A stretch of 64,000 nt of DNA from Burkholderia sp. Nafp2/4-1b (GTDB taxonomy: Bacteria; Pseudomonadota; Gammaproteobacteria; Burkholderiales; Burkholderiaceae). The notes under the pieces were generated by a model, which saw only the letters and a program-made list of their open reading frames with translations, did not search any database and was not told the DNA's origin. The stretch spans positions 1,226,916 to 1,290,915 of the forward strand of contig NZ_ML058597.1 of the NCBI RefSeq assembly GCF_003635165.1. Direction: 5' to 3'. Of the stretch, positions 34,423-43,454 are shown in pieces. The translations under genes and the position numbers were made by a program. Numbering within the stretch: position 1 is the stretch's first letter; each line of letters opens with the position of its first letter.

Positions 34423-35805
34423 TCAGTAGACGAAGCCTGCGGCCCCGACGAGACGCGGCGTATCGCCGGTCAGCAGGTCGATCCCGAGATTGCGCTGGAT
34501 CGCGAACTCGAGATCGCTGCTCGGCCGCGCGACGGTATCGAGCGCCTGCTCGAGCTGGCCGGGGCCGGTCGGCTGCACGATGTACGGCGTCACGATCACG
34601 ACGACTTCGGTCTTGTGGTCCTGGAAGTTCTTCGATGAAAACAGCCGGCCGATGATCGGCAGCCGGCCGAGCCCCGGGATCTGCGACACGGTATCCGCGG
34701 TCTGGCTCTGCAGCAGGCCGCCGATCGCGAAGCTCTGCCCGCTCGACAGCTCGACCGTCGTCTCCACGCGCCGCACGGAGAGCCCCGGCACCGTGATGCT
34801 GCCAGTCGTCACGCTGTTGCTCGGATCGACCTCGCTCACTTCCGGGCGCACCTTCAGGCTGATCCGGTTGTCGGCGAGCACGGTCGGCGTGAAGTCGAGC
34901 GACACGCCGAACGGCTTGTACTCGACCGTGATCGCGCCGGTCGTGTTGCCGGCCTGTGCGACCGGAATCGGAATCTCGCCGCCCGCGAGGAAGCTCGCGG
35001 TCTGCCCGGACATCGCGGTAAGGTTCGGCTCCGCGAGCATCGTGATCAGGCCTTCCTGATCGAGCGCGTCGAGCACGACGTCGATCGACCAGCGCCCCGT
35101 GTGGAAGCCGCCGACCACCGAATAGGCACCGGTCGGCGACAGGTTGAACAGCTTGTTCGTCGGATCGAACAGCGTGCGTCCGTTGAACAGCCCGCCGATG
35201 AAATTGCCGGCCGCGCCGAGCGAACTCCAGTTGATGCCGAGCTGCTGCGTGACGTTGCGGCTCACCTCGGTCACGCGCACGCGCAGGTTCACCTGGATCG
35301 GGCGCGACAACGTGAGCCGATTGACGATCTTCTCCTTGTCGTTCAGGTAGGGGCCGAGCGACTGCATCACGGCGTCCGCGTCGGCGGCGCTCGGCACCTT
35401 GCCCGACACCATCAGCGAGCCCGGCGCGCCCGACACCGACAGCTTCAGTTGCGGAAAGCGGCTGTCGAGCACCGCCTGCAGCGATGCAGTGTCGACCTGC
35501 ACGATCACCGTGCGGCGCAGGATCGGCCGATGGTTCGCGCCCAGCGCGATCAGCGTGGTGGTGCCGGCCTTCTTGCCGAACACGAACACGGTGCGCGACG
35601 ACGGCACCTGGATGTCGGCGATGCTCGGATCCGCGACGAACATCGCGGTCGCCGGCTCGGATAGCGTCAGCATCTCGCCCTTGCCGGTCGCGATCGACAA
35701 CGCGGTGCCGGCATCCGCCGCCGGCGCGCGCTGCGCGAACGCGAAGCCCGGCGCGACGATGCAGGCCAGCCACCAGAAAGCGATCCAACGAACCATGCGC
35801 ACCAT
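34423..35805 (-). CDS. cpaC: CpaC/RcpA outer-membrane secretin
   Basis: 460 residues from ATG at 35805 (MVRMVRWIAFWWLACIVAPGFAFA, a signal peptide). N-terminal pilus-secretin domain (ADPSIADIQVPSSRTVFVFGKKAGTTT), BON-like segment, then the secretin domain with LDALDQEGLITMLAEPNLTAMSG and VPGLSVRRVETTVELSSGQ. It forms the outer-membrane pore for the Flp pilus. No stop separates its frame from the cpaB frame upstream, so an 821-codon frame exists; the signal peptide argues for separate translation. GGGA lies 7 bases before the ATG. Confidence 0.92.
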   Translation of the reverse strand: MVRMVRWIAFWWLACIVAPGFAFAQRAPAADAGTALSIATGKGEMLTLSEPATAMFVADPSIADIQVPSSRTVFVFGKKAGTTTLIALGANHRPILRRTVIVQVDTASLQAVLDSRFPQLKLSVSGAPGSLMVSGKVPSAADADAVMQSLGPYLNDKEKIVNRLTLSRPIQVNLRVRVTEVSRNVTQQLGINWSSLGAAGNFIGGLFNGRTLFDPTNKLFNLSPTGAYSVVGGFHTGRWSIDVVLDALDQEGLITMLAEPNLTAMSGQTASFLAGGEIPIPVAQAGNTTGAITVEYKPFGVSLDFTPTVLADNRISLKVRPEVSEVDPSNSVTTGSITVPGLSVRRVETTVELSSGQSFAIGGLLQSQTADTVSQIPGLGRLPIIGRLFSSKNFQDHKTEVVVIVTPYIVQPTGPGQLEQALDTVARPSSDLEFAIQRNLGIDLLTGDTPRLVGAAGFVY

Positions 35806-35860
35806 GCGTGTTCCCGTCAAATGCCGGCCGCCGGGCGGCCAGCCCCGAATCGTCACTTCG

Positions 35861-36888
35861 TCACTGCGCCACCGCTGCCCTCGGCACCTGCGCCGTCGCA
35901 TCCGCGACGGCATTGCCGCCCGCGGCGCAGCCGGTGCAACCGGTGTGCCCGGCCAACCCGCAGGCAGCGGCGGCACGCCCGGCATGCCGGCGCCGCTGCC
36001 CGCGCCGTGCGATCCGTCGTCGACCGACGAACCGCGGTAGATCACGACCGCATTGCCCTGCGGCGCCGACCGCGTGCCGGCCTCCGACCTCGCCGCCGGC
36101 GAGCGCGGCGCGTCGCGGAACGCGCGCGACACTTCGCCGGCCCATACCGGCGGCGTATCGGGTTCCGCTTCGTTGCCGCCGGCCGCCTCGCGCCGATCGC
36201 GCGTCGCGAAGCTGCGCAACGCCAGCGACAGCGAACCGAGGCGCGTCGCGACCAGCACGACCTGCGCGGTGCGCGGCGCGACCTCGAGCGTGACCGTGCG
36301 TGCGCGCACCGGCGCGTCCGGCGCGCTCGCCGGCGCCTTCGCACGCTGGAATTCCGAGCCGACCGCGAGCACGCGCGCGCGCCGCACGACCGTCTCCGCT
36401 TCGAACGTGCCGGGCGTCGTCGCGGAACCGCCGATCTGCTGGGTGAGCACCACGTCGACGAAGTCGCCCGGCTGGATCAGCCCGGCGTTGCCGGACACGT
36501 CGTCGACCGGGACCGAGATCGCGCGCATGCCCGGCTGCAGCGCGGCCGCGAGGAAATCCGGCGCGCCGGCCGGAATCACGTTGTCTGCGCGGATCGGCGC
36601 ACCGGCGTCGACGCGGTTGCGCAGCAGCGCGCCCTTGAGATCCGCGCCAGGCTGCGACTCGACGAACGCGCCGGCCGGCACCTGAGCGCGCGGCACGGGC
36701 TTCCATGCGAGATCGTTGTCGCGCAGCAGCAGCCCTTCGGGCAGGTCGGCCGCCGCGACGCGCACGCGCACCTCCGTCGCCACGCTCGGCGCCGCCGGGG
36801 TCGACGCGGCGACGTACAACTGCCGCAGCATGAACGCGCCGATGCCGGCAGCGATGATCAGCACGACCATTCTCAGGGGTTTGGGCAT
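35861..36888 (-). CDS. cpaB: CpaB/RcpC pilus assembly protein, apparent frameshift near 3' end
   Basis: MPKPLRMVVLIIAAGIGAFML is a single membrane anchor, then SAF domain (VRVAAADLPEGLLLRDNDLAWKP) and the RcpC part (RAISVPVDDVSGNAGLIQPGDFVDVVL, ending NAVVIYRGSS). After about residue 300 the frame turns into Arg-rich unlikely protein (SRMRRRRCRGQRW) and runs into the secretin gene. Switching frame at a CCGGGC run near 35942-35950 gives a cleaner tail, GGNAVADATAQVPRAAVAQ, and a TGA at 35861-35863. One missing base (for example GGGG to GGG) would explain this. Either a real mutation, a sequencing error, or a genuine read-through fusion. The SAF and RcpC core is intact, so function may persist. 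Confidence 0.82.
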
Positions 36889-36908
36889 GGCGGCGTGCGT
36901 CCCCCTCG

Positions 36909-37385
36909 CTAGGTCAACGAAATCGGGTGAGGGAACGGCGCCCAGACGGCCAGTGTGCCGCCGAGCGCGAGCGCGACGCCGTACGGGACGCCGCGCGTCT
37001 CAAGTGTGCGTACCGGTTCCATGCGACGCTGCCGCGCGATCGCGAGCGCGGCGACGCCATACACGGCGCCGCCCGCCCCGACGATCGTCAACACCGGGAA
37101 TGCGAGCGCGGGGCCGGCCCACAGAAAGACGGCCGCCGCCAGCTTGACGTCGCCGCCGCCGATCCAGCCCGCGTGACGCAGGCAACCGAACAGCAGAAAC
37201 GTCGCTGCAGCGGTCGCCACGTGACCGGCAAGTTGCGCGAGCCCTTGTTGTGCAAGCGCCGCCGCGACGAAATACAGCATCGCGAACGCCAGCACCGTGC
37301 GATTGGACAGGCGTCGCGCGCGCACGTCCTGCAGCGCGAGCGACACCAGCACGAGCGTCGCCACCGCCTGTACGAAATAGAGCAT
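36909..37385 (-). CDS. tadV: Tad prepilin peptidase (A24 family)
   Basis: 158 residues, about five to six membrane helices. The two catalytic aspartates of type IV prepilin peptidases are seen: D20 in ALQDVRARRLSN and D79 in GGGDVKLAAAV. No N-methylase cysteine domain, as expected of TadV/CpaA. It cleaves the Flp and TadE leader peptides in the inner membrane. Lies 89 bases after flp and 20 before cpaB. Confidence 0.92.
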   Translation of the reverse strand: MLYFVQAVATLVLVSLALQDVRARRLSNRTVLAFAMLYFVAAALAQQGLAQLAGHVATAAATFLLFGCLRHAGWIGGGDVKLAAAVFLWAGPALAFPVLTIVGAGGAVYGVAALAIARQRRMEPVRTLETRGVPYGVALALGGTLAVWAPFPHPISLT

Positions 37386-37474
37386 CGGAGAGCCGTCCGT
37401 CGGCGCGCCCCGGCTGGATACGTCGTACCGCTGCGGATCCGTGTGCTCGTCGGCGACGCGCGGGTTCTGGGAGT

Positions 37475-37657
37475 TCAGATCAGCGCGGTGACCTTGTTGA
37501 TCAGCGTTGTGAACACGGCCGGCAGGCCACCGGTGTTGCTGCTCAGAATCACCCCGACCGCCGCGAGTGCAACCACGACGATACCGGCCAGCACGGCGTA
37601 TTCGAGCGAACTGACACCACGTTCATCGCGCAGCAGGGACTTGACGTATTGCAGCAT
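37475..37657 (-). CDS. flp: Flp-family type IVb pilin
   Basis: 60 residues: MLQYVKSLLRDERG leader, cleavage before VSSLEYAVLAGIVVVALAAVG with Glu at +5 and Tyr at +6, the Flp signature. C-terminus TTLINKVTALI. GGAGG ribosome site. First gene of the leftward operon; as major pilin it is expected to be the most abundant product, and the 89-base gap to tadV may hold a partial terminator, though no clear hairpin was found. Confidence 0.95.
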   Translation of the reverse strand: MLQYVKSLLRDERGVSSLEYAVLAGIVVVALAAVGVILSSNTGGLPAVFTTLINKVTALI

Positions 37658-38464
37658 GACAACCTCCGTGTGACGGGGTCGGTGATCGACCGTTGAATGT
37701 AAAGACGCGGCGTTGCTTCGGTGGCGTGCACTGCGTTTCGCCCATTGCATTCATGACTCATGCGACAGCCCAGGCATCGGGCCGTGCGCATTCCCCGGAA
37801 TCCATTCGATCGCTGCTACGCGCAATGTACGGCAACGGCATCGCCGGTTCAATCGCGCGTTTTGTTGCATGGCCGCACTGCAGGATGCGAATCACGCTAA
37901 CTGGAGTTGGGTATAGACAATTTTTTCGGCCATTTCAAACAATTTAGCGTCGGAATGCATTTATGGTCAAGGCCCTTCGACAAGGAAATACGCGTACGTC
38001 ATTTGCCGGTTTATCGCCCCGTCGCGCGCGGCCCTGCGGGGCGCACAGTAAGAATGTTATTTCGTCGGCGCGCCGTGTCGTTCTCAGCTTGATCTTTGAT
38101 TTTTATTAGGCTCTTTAGATTCGACGAGATTCGCGAAATCAATTCAACACTGCGGCTCACGCAAGGTTTTCAGTAATTGTTCGACTGCGCCGAACGAGCG
38201 CGGAAAATATTACCGAGGTTAGTCATATCGCCCGGCGCGCGCCTCGCGTTCTTCATCGGGCTATTCCGCGCCAACGGGAAATGCGCAATCCGCACGCACG
38301 AAAAACGCGTTTCCGCGTTGGCGGTCGAGCGGCCGCCAACCCGCCAGGCGGCGATAAGCATAGTTCAAATCGTTGCTTGTCCGGCGCCGGATGCGTCATC
38401 GAGAATGAGTCGACACACCGGGCTTCGGCCCGCCCTTTCCAACGTTCTCCTGACCGATCGATTC
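37658..38464. other. 800-bp divergent region between flp and sulfonate transport genes
   Basis: No credible gene. It is distinctly AT-rich for this genome, especially 37900-37960 and 38080-38180 (runs of T and A). The left part should hold the flp-tad promoter, the right part the promoter for the transport operon. No consensus sigma-70 or sigma-54 site stood out. AT-rich divergent regions like this are typical targets of nucleoid proteins such as H-NS, which is inference. Confidence 0.5.
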
Positions 38465-39532
38465 ATGCTTCCACTGCGCCTGCTGCGATCGCTGCTGATC
38501 GCGTCCCTCGTTGCGTTGCCCGCCGCTGCCGCGCACGCCGACAAGCCCACCACCATCCGCATCGGCGTCGCCCAGCAAGGCACCGGCGACCCGCCGACTT
38601 TCGGCGGATCGAGCGCGGCCACCGTACAGCTCCAGCAACTCGTCGAAAAGGAATTCGCGGCCGACGGGATCAAGGTGCAGTGGCTGTTCTTCAAGGGCGC
38701 GGGCCCGGCCGTCAACGAGGCGATCGCCGACAAGGCGCTCGACTTCGCGTACCAGGGCGACCTGCCGGCGGTACTCGCTCGCGCGAACGGGATCAAGACG
38801 CGTCTGCTGCTCGCCGCGAGCGTGCGCTCCGGCGTGAAGATCGCGGTGCCGCCGGACTCCGACGTCCACTCGCTCGCGGACCTGAAAGGCCGCCGCGTGT
38901 CGATCTTCCGCGGCACCAACCTGCAGCTCGTCGCCGACAACGCGCTGGCGAAGAACAGCCTGAGCGAACGCGACCTGCGCGTGATCAACCTCGACTCCGC
39001 GAGTTCGCTCGCCGCGCTTGCATCGAAAGGCATCGACGCGTCGGTCGGCGATTATCAGTTGTACAAACTGCGCGACGCGGGCCTCGCGAAGATCATCTAT
39101 GAATCGCAGAACGACGGCCCGCAACTCACGCGCCAGACGCACCTGCTCGTGCTCGACGACTTCGAGCGTGCGCATCCGGACATCGTGCAGCGCGTCGTCG
39201 ACGCGTTCGTGAAGGGCGCGCAATGGTCGTCCGACGAAGCGAACCGCGACGCGCTGTTCAAGCTGTGGGCGAAAAGCGGCGTGCCCTACACGTCGTGGCA
39301 GGCCGACTATGCGAACCAGCGCCTGAAGGACCGCCTGTCGCCGCTGATCGACCCGTTCGTGATCGCGCGCTACAAGGCCGTTGCGGAAGACGCACTGAAG
39401 CTGAAACTGATCCGTCAGCCGGTCACCGTCGACGGCTGGTTCGAGCCGAAGTATCTCGACAACGCGCTGCGCACGCAGCACCTCGAACACTACTGGCCGC
39501 GTTACGACGCAGCCGGCAAGCCCCTCTCCTGA
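38465..39532 (+). CDS. sulfonate-type ABC substrate-binding protein
   Basis: 355 residues from ATG 38465, which gives a clean signal peptide MLPLRLLRSLLIASLVALPAAAAHA; an in-frame ATG at 38405 would place 20 residues before it. Periplasmic binding type II protein of the SsuA/TauA group: TIRIGVAQQGTGDPPTF, DLKGRRVSIFRGTNLQLVADN, GIDASVGDYQLYKL. First gene of a transport operon with two permeases and an ATPase, then two TauD-family oxygenases, so an alkanesulfonate or sulfate ester is the likely ligand. Confidence 0.9.
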   Translation: MLPLRLLRSLLIASLVALPAAAAHADKPTTIRIGVAQQGTGDPPTFGGSSAATVQLQQLVEKEFAADGIKVQWLFFKGAGPAVNEAIADKALDFAYQGDLPAVLARANGIKTRLLLAASVRSGVKIAVPPDSDVHSLADLKGRRVSIFRGTNLQLVADNALAKNSLSERDLRVINLDSASSLAALASKGIDASVGDYQLYKLRDAGLAKIIYESQNDGPQLTRQTHLLVLDDFERAHPDIVQRVVDAFVKGAQWSSDEANRDALFKLWAKSGVPYTSWQADYANQRLKDRLSPLIDPFVIARYKAVAEDALKLKLIRQPVTVDGWFEPKYLDNALRTQHLEHYWPRYDAAGKPLS

Positions 39533-39546
39533 GCCAGGGCCGCCCG

Positions 39547-40386
39547 ATGAGCGACACCGCGATCCCGATTCCGTCGTCCGCCCCGCACGCGCTCGCCGCG
39601 CCGTCCCGCGCGGCCATCGTGAAGCGCGTGGCGTGGCGGCTCGCGCCGTGGGCGCTGCCTGCATTGCTGTTCGCGTGGTGGACCGTCGGCAGCGCGCGCG
39701 GCTGGATCGCACCGCAGATCCTGCCGCCGCCCGCGCGGGTCGCCGACTCGCTCGCCGAACTCGCGGCAAGCGGCGATCTCGCGCGCCACACGCTGATCAG
39801 CCTGCAACGCGTGCTGGTCGGCTTCGCGGCGGGGACGCTGCTCGGTTTCGCGATCGGCGCCGCACTCGGCCTGTCGCGCACGCTCGAAGCGTACGTGCTG
39901 CCGAGCTTCAACGCGCTCGTGCAGATTCCCGTGCTCGGCTGGCTGCCGTTCCTGCTGCTGCTCGTCGGCGTCGGCGAGCCGTTGAAGTACCTGCTGATCG
40001 CACATGCGGCGCTCGTCCCCGTGACGATGAGCACGCTGCAGGGTTTCCGCCAGACGCCGCCCGCGCTCGATGAGGTCGCGCGCGTGTTCGGCTATACGCG
40101 GCGCCAGCGCATCGTCCGCGTCGTGCTGCCGGCCGCGATCCCGACGCTCGCGACCGGCATACGGCTCGCGTTCACGAAATCGTGGCTCGCGCTCGTCGTC
40201 GTCGAGCTCGTCGCATCGTCGGAAGGGCTCGGCTATCTGATCGTGTACGGGCGCCAGTTGTTTCAACTCGATCTCGTGATGGCCTCGGTGATCGTCGTCG
40301 GCGCGGTCGGCTTCGCGATCAACCGGCTGCTCGACGCGCTCGAAGCACGGCTGCGCCGCGGCGTGCCGTCGGCATTCCGTGGCTGA
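39547..40386 (+). CDS. ABC transporter permease 1 (SsuC/TauC type)
   Basis: 279 residues, about six membrane helices. The EAA motif region is LDEVARVFGYTRRQRIVRVVLPAAIPTL; the TM part VLVGFAAGTLLGFAIGAALGLS is typical of NitT/TauT permeases. CAGGG ribosome site 14 bases after the binding protein stop. The next gene is a second, related permease, so the translocation pore may be a heterodimer, unlike the SsuC homodimer. Confidence 0.92.
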   Translation: MSDTAIPIPSSAPHALAAPSRAAIVKRVAWRLAPWALPALLFAWWTVGSARGWIAPQILPPPARVADSLAELAASGDLARHTLISLQRVLVGFAAGTLLGFAIGAALGLSRTLEAYVLPSFNALVQIPVLGWLPFLLLLVGVGEPLKYLLIAHAALVPVTMSTLQGFRQTPPALDEVARVFGYTRRQRIVRVVLPAAIPTLATGIRLAFTKSWLALVVVELVASSEGLGYLIVYGRQLFQLDLVMASVIVVGAVGFAINRLLDALEARLRRGVPSAFRG

Positions 40387-40408
40387 TCCCGCTTCAAGGA
40401 GCCTTGCC

Positions 40409-41233
40409 GTGCCGCCCATCGCCCCATCGCCCGCCGATACCGCAGCGCCCGCTGTCGCGATCGCCCGTCGCTTTCCCGTGCCCGACTGGCGCGGCTTCGT
40501 GCTGCCGCTCGCCGCATTGGCGCTCTGGTGGGCCGTGTCGGCCGCGCATCTCGTCAAAAGCGGGCTGCTGGTCGGCCCCGCCGACGTGCTGCATACCGCA
40601 TGGGCCCAGGCCACCAGCGGCGCGCTGACGCGCGCGCTGTCGGCATCGCTCGCACGCGAGGCGTGCGGCTTCGCGATCGGCGCGACCGGCGGCCTGCTGC
40701 TCGGCTCCGCGCTCGGGCTGTCGCGCATCGCCGCGCGCGTGGTCGGCCCGAGCTTCGACACGTTCAAGCAGATCTCGCTGTTCGCGTGGATCCCGCTGAT
40801 TTCCGTGTGGTTCGGCCTCGGTGACGTCGCCAAGGTCGTGTTCCTGTCGCTCGCCGCGCTGCTGCCGGTCGCCGCGCATACGTGCGACGGCATTCACGCG
40901 GTGCCGCGCACGTACGTCGACGTCGCCCGCGCACTGCGTTATTCGCGGCTTCAGCTCGTGCGTTACGTGCTCCTGCCCGCCGCGCTGCCGTCGATCTTCA
41001 CCGGGCTGTATCTCGGCCTCATCTACTCGTGGCTCGCGACGCTCGGCGCCGAGTATCTGCTCGTCGCGGGCAGCGGGATCGGCAACACGCTGATCGACGG
41101 CAGCGAACAGTTCCGGATGGACGTCGTGCTGTTCGGGATCATCGTCGTCGGCGTGACGGGCTGGGCGCTGAACGCGATCGCGCGCGCGATCGAACGCAAG
41201 GTGCTGGCCCGGCGCGGCGACCTGCACCGCTGA
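40409..41233 (+). CDS. ABC transporter permease 2 (SsuC/TauC type)
   Basis: 274 residues from GTG 40409, chosen because AAGGAG lies 7 bases upstream; another GTG at 40379 would overlap permease 1. Six helices, EAA motif YVDVARALRYSRLQLVRYVLLPAALPSI and the TM start EACGFAIGATGGLLLGSALGLS. Its sequence differs enough from permease 1 to be an old paralogue rather than a recent copy. Pairs with permease 1 and the ATPase downstream. Confidence 0.92.
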   Translation: MPPIAPSPADTAAPAVAIARRFPVPDWRGFVLPLAALALWWAVSAAHLVKSGLLVGPADVLHTAWAQATSGALTRALSASLAREACGFAIGATGGLLLGSALGLSRIAARVVGPSFDTFKQISLFAWIPLISVWFGLGDVAKVVFLSLAALLPVAAHTCDGIHAVPRTYVDVARALRYSRLQLVRYVLLPAALPSIFTGLYLGLIYSWLATLGAEYLLVAGSGIGNTLIDGSEQFRMDVVLFGIIVVGVTGWALNAIARAIERKVLARRGDLHR

Positions 41234-41269
41234 ACACCCTCTTCCCGCGTCCTTCTTCCTTTTTTCGCC

Positions 41270-42121
41270 ATGACGACCCTCGCCTCCGATTCGCTCGATA
41301 TCCTCCACGTGAGCAAGCGCTACGCGCAACGCGGCGCGTCGCTCGCCGTGCTCGACGACGTGTCGCTGCACGTGCGTGCCGGCGAGTTCGTCACGATCGT
41401 CGGCGCGAGCGGCTGCGGCAAGTCGACGTTGCTGCGGCTGATCGCCGGGCTCGACACCGACTATGCGGGCGAAATCCGCGCCGGAGACGAACCGGTGCGC
41501 GACACGTCGTTGCAGCGCGGGATCGTGTTTCAGGATCACCGGCTGTTTCCGTGGCTGACGGTCGCGCAGAACATCGAGGCCGCACTGCGCAACGCCCCGC
41601 TCGACCCGGCAGCCAGACGACGCGCGGTGGCCGACCATATCGCGCTCGTCGGGCTGAACGGCTTCGAGCATGCGTATCCGAACCAGCTGTCGGGCGGGAT
41701 GGCGCAGCGCGTCGCGATCGCGCGCGGTCTCGTGAATCGGCCGCGCGTACTGCTGCTCGACGAACCGTTCGGCGCGCTCGATGCGCAGACGCGCGCGCGG
41801 ATGCAGAACGAACTGCTGAGGATCTGGGAACAGGAACGCATCACGATGGTGCTCGTCACGCACGATGTCGACGAAGCCGTGTATCTCGGCGATCGCGTCG
41901 TCACGATGGCGCCGCGCCCGGGGCGCATCGAGCGCATCGTCGACGTCACGCTGCCGCGGCCTCGCCGGCGCGATTCACCCGAATTCGCGCGGCTGCGCGA
42001 TACGGTACTCGCAGATTTCGACGCTCAGGAGCCGCCGGAAGATGGCAACGACAGCGGCAACGGCACACACATCACCACGCCGAATGCACGCCGGATCGGC
42101 GAATGGCGGCTCGCGTGGTGA
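41270..42121 (+). CDS. ABC transporter ATPase (SsuB/TauB type)
   Basis: 283 residues. Walker A GASGCGKSTLL near residue 46, Q-loop VFQDHRLFPW, signature LSGGMAQRVAIARGL, Walker B RVLLLDEPFGALD, His switch VLVTHDVDEAV. All key residues intact. It is the only ATPase in the operon and would act as a homodimer on the two permeases. A short acidic tail (about residues 255-283) is extra. Import of sulfonates is inferred from the family and from the TauD genes downstream. Confidence 0.94.
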   Translation: MTTLASDSLDILHVSKRYAQRGASLAVLDDVSLHVRAGEFVTIVGASGCGKSTLLRLIAGLDTDYAGEIRAGDEPVRDTSLQRGIVFQDHRLFPWLTVAQNIEAALRNAPLDPAARRRAVADHIALVGLNGFEHAYPNQLSGGMAQRVAIARGLVNRPRVLLLDEPFGALDAQTRARMQNELLRIWEQERITMVLVTHDVDEAVYLGDRVVTMAPRPGRIERIVDVTLPRPRRRDSPEFARLRDTVLADFDAQEPPEDGNDSGNGTHITTPNARRIGEWRLAW

Positions 42122-42287
42122 CACGCCACCGCGAACAGGCGGCCGGCCGCCGCACGCGTAACGCTCAGCACGACGACACATATCGATCATCGCGCCGCGC
42201 GCTAAGGTTGTGACGATTCATCGGTTCCCGTTCCGCGCGGCACCTGCTTGAATGGAGACTCGACCTTCCCGACCCAGGAGACTCCCG

Positions 42288-43244
42288 ATGTCCGAAGTCC
42301 AGCACGCCGCTCACCCGTCATCGCATGCTTCGCCCGCCGCCGCGCCGCACACGGCCGCCGCCCCGCTTCAGCTTCGCCAGGTCGCCGGCCGGATCGGCGC
42401 CGAGATCGCCGGCGTCCGGCTGTCGGGCACGCTCGACGACGCGACGTTCGACGCGATCCACGCCGCGCTGCTGCGCCACAAGGTGCTGTTCTTCCGCAAC
42501 CAGGGCCATCTCGACGACACCGCGCAGGAAGCGTTCGCACGCCGCTTCGGCGACACCGTCGCGCACCCGACCGTGCCGTCCGTCGACGGCAGCGCGGCGC
42601 TGCTCGAGCTCGATTCCGCGCACGGCGCGCGCGCCAACTCGTGGCACACCGACGTGACGTTCGTCGACGCGTACCCGAAGGTGTCGATCCTGCGCGCGGT
42701 CGTGATTCCGCCGTTCGGCGGCGACACGGTGTGGGCCAACACGGCGGCCGCGTACACGCACCTGCCCGAATCGCTGCGCGCGCTCGCCGACACGCTGTGG
42801 GCGTTGCATACGAATGCGTACGACTACGCGTCGACGCACGTGCATGCCGACGACAAGCAACTGAAGCGCTATCGCGAAGTGTTCACGTCGACCGTCTACG
42901 AGACCGAACACCCGGTCGTGCGCGTGCATCCGGAAACCGGCGAGCGCACGCTGGTGCTCGGGCATTTCGTGCAGAAGATCAAGGGGCTGTCGTCGCAGGA
43001 TTCCGCGCACCTGCTGCAGGTGCTGCACGAACACGTGACGCGCCTCGAGAACACCGTGCGCTGGAGCTGGCAGGAAGGCGACGTGGCGATCTGGGACAAC
43101 CGCGCGACGCAGCACTATGCGATCAACGACTACGGCGATGCGCGCCGCGTCGTGCGGCGTGCGACCGTTCACGGCGACGTGCCGGTCGGCATCGACGGCC
43201 GCCGCAGCGTGCTGCTGAAGGGGCCGGGCGTGACGCTGCAATGA
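42288..43244 (+). CDS. TauD-family Fe(II)/2-oxoglutarate dioxygenase 1
   Basis: 318 residues; ribosome site CAGGAG. Iron ligands H120 and D122 in WHTDVTFVD and distal H276 in ATQHYAIND; Arg residues in DARRVVRRATVHGD should bind 2-oxoglutarate. The family (TauD, AtsK) hydroxylates taurine, alkanesulfonates or alkyl sulfate esters so that sulfite or sulfate is released. Cytosolic. Follows the ABC transporter by 166 bases. Substrate choice cannot be read from sequence; it might be sulfonate or sulfate ester. Confidence 0.9.
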   Translation: MSEVQHAAHPSSHASPAAAPHTAAAPLQLRQVAGRIGAEIAGVRLSGTLDDATFDAIHAALLRHKVLFFRNQGHLDDTAQEAFARRFGDTVAHPTVPSVDGSAALLELDSAHGARANSWHTDVTFVDAYPKVSILRAVVIPPFGGDTVWANTAAAYTHLPESLRALADTLWALHTNAYDYASTHVHADDKQLKRYREVFTSTVYETEHPVVRVHPETGERTLVLGHFVQKIKGLSSQDSAHLLQVLHEHVTRLENTVRWSWQEGDVAIWDNRATQHYAINDYGDARRVVRRATVHGDVPVGIDGRRSVLLKGPGVTLQ

Positions 43245-43454
43245 CGTGCGCGGCACGGGGGCGGCGCCAGCCGCCGCCGTGCCGGCGCCAATCCCGCTCG
43301 TACGAATGCCCGCACTACCGCACTATCGCACTGCTGCATTCCCGCATTCCCGCCCGGAGGATCCGACCATGACCTTCCCGCCACCGGCCCGAGGCGCGCA
43401 CGCGCAACGATGTCGCCGGCCGTTCGCCCCGTCCACTTCCGCCAGGAGCGTCGC

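Noticed and set aside
34423..36888. A single 821-codon gene fusing CpaB to the secretin
   Set aside because: The secretin has its own signal peptide and start with a ribosome-like site, and the bridging residues are Arg-rich nonsense. Treated as two genes with a frameshift in the first.
37907..38361. Short frames in the AT-rich region between flp and the transport operon
   Set aside because: No ribosome sites or protein-like composition; best read as promoter DNA.
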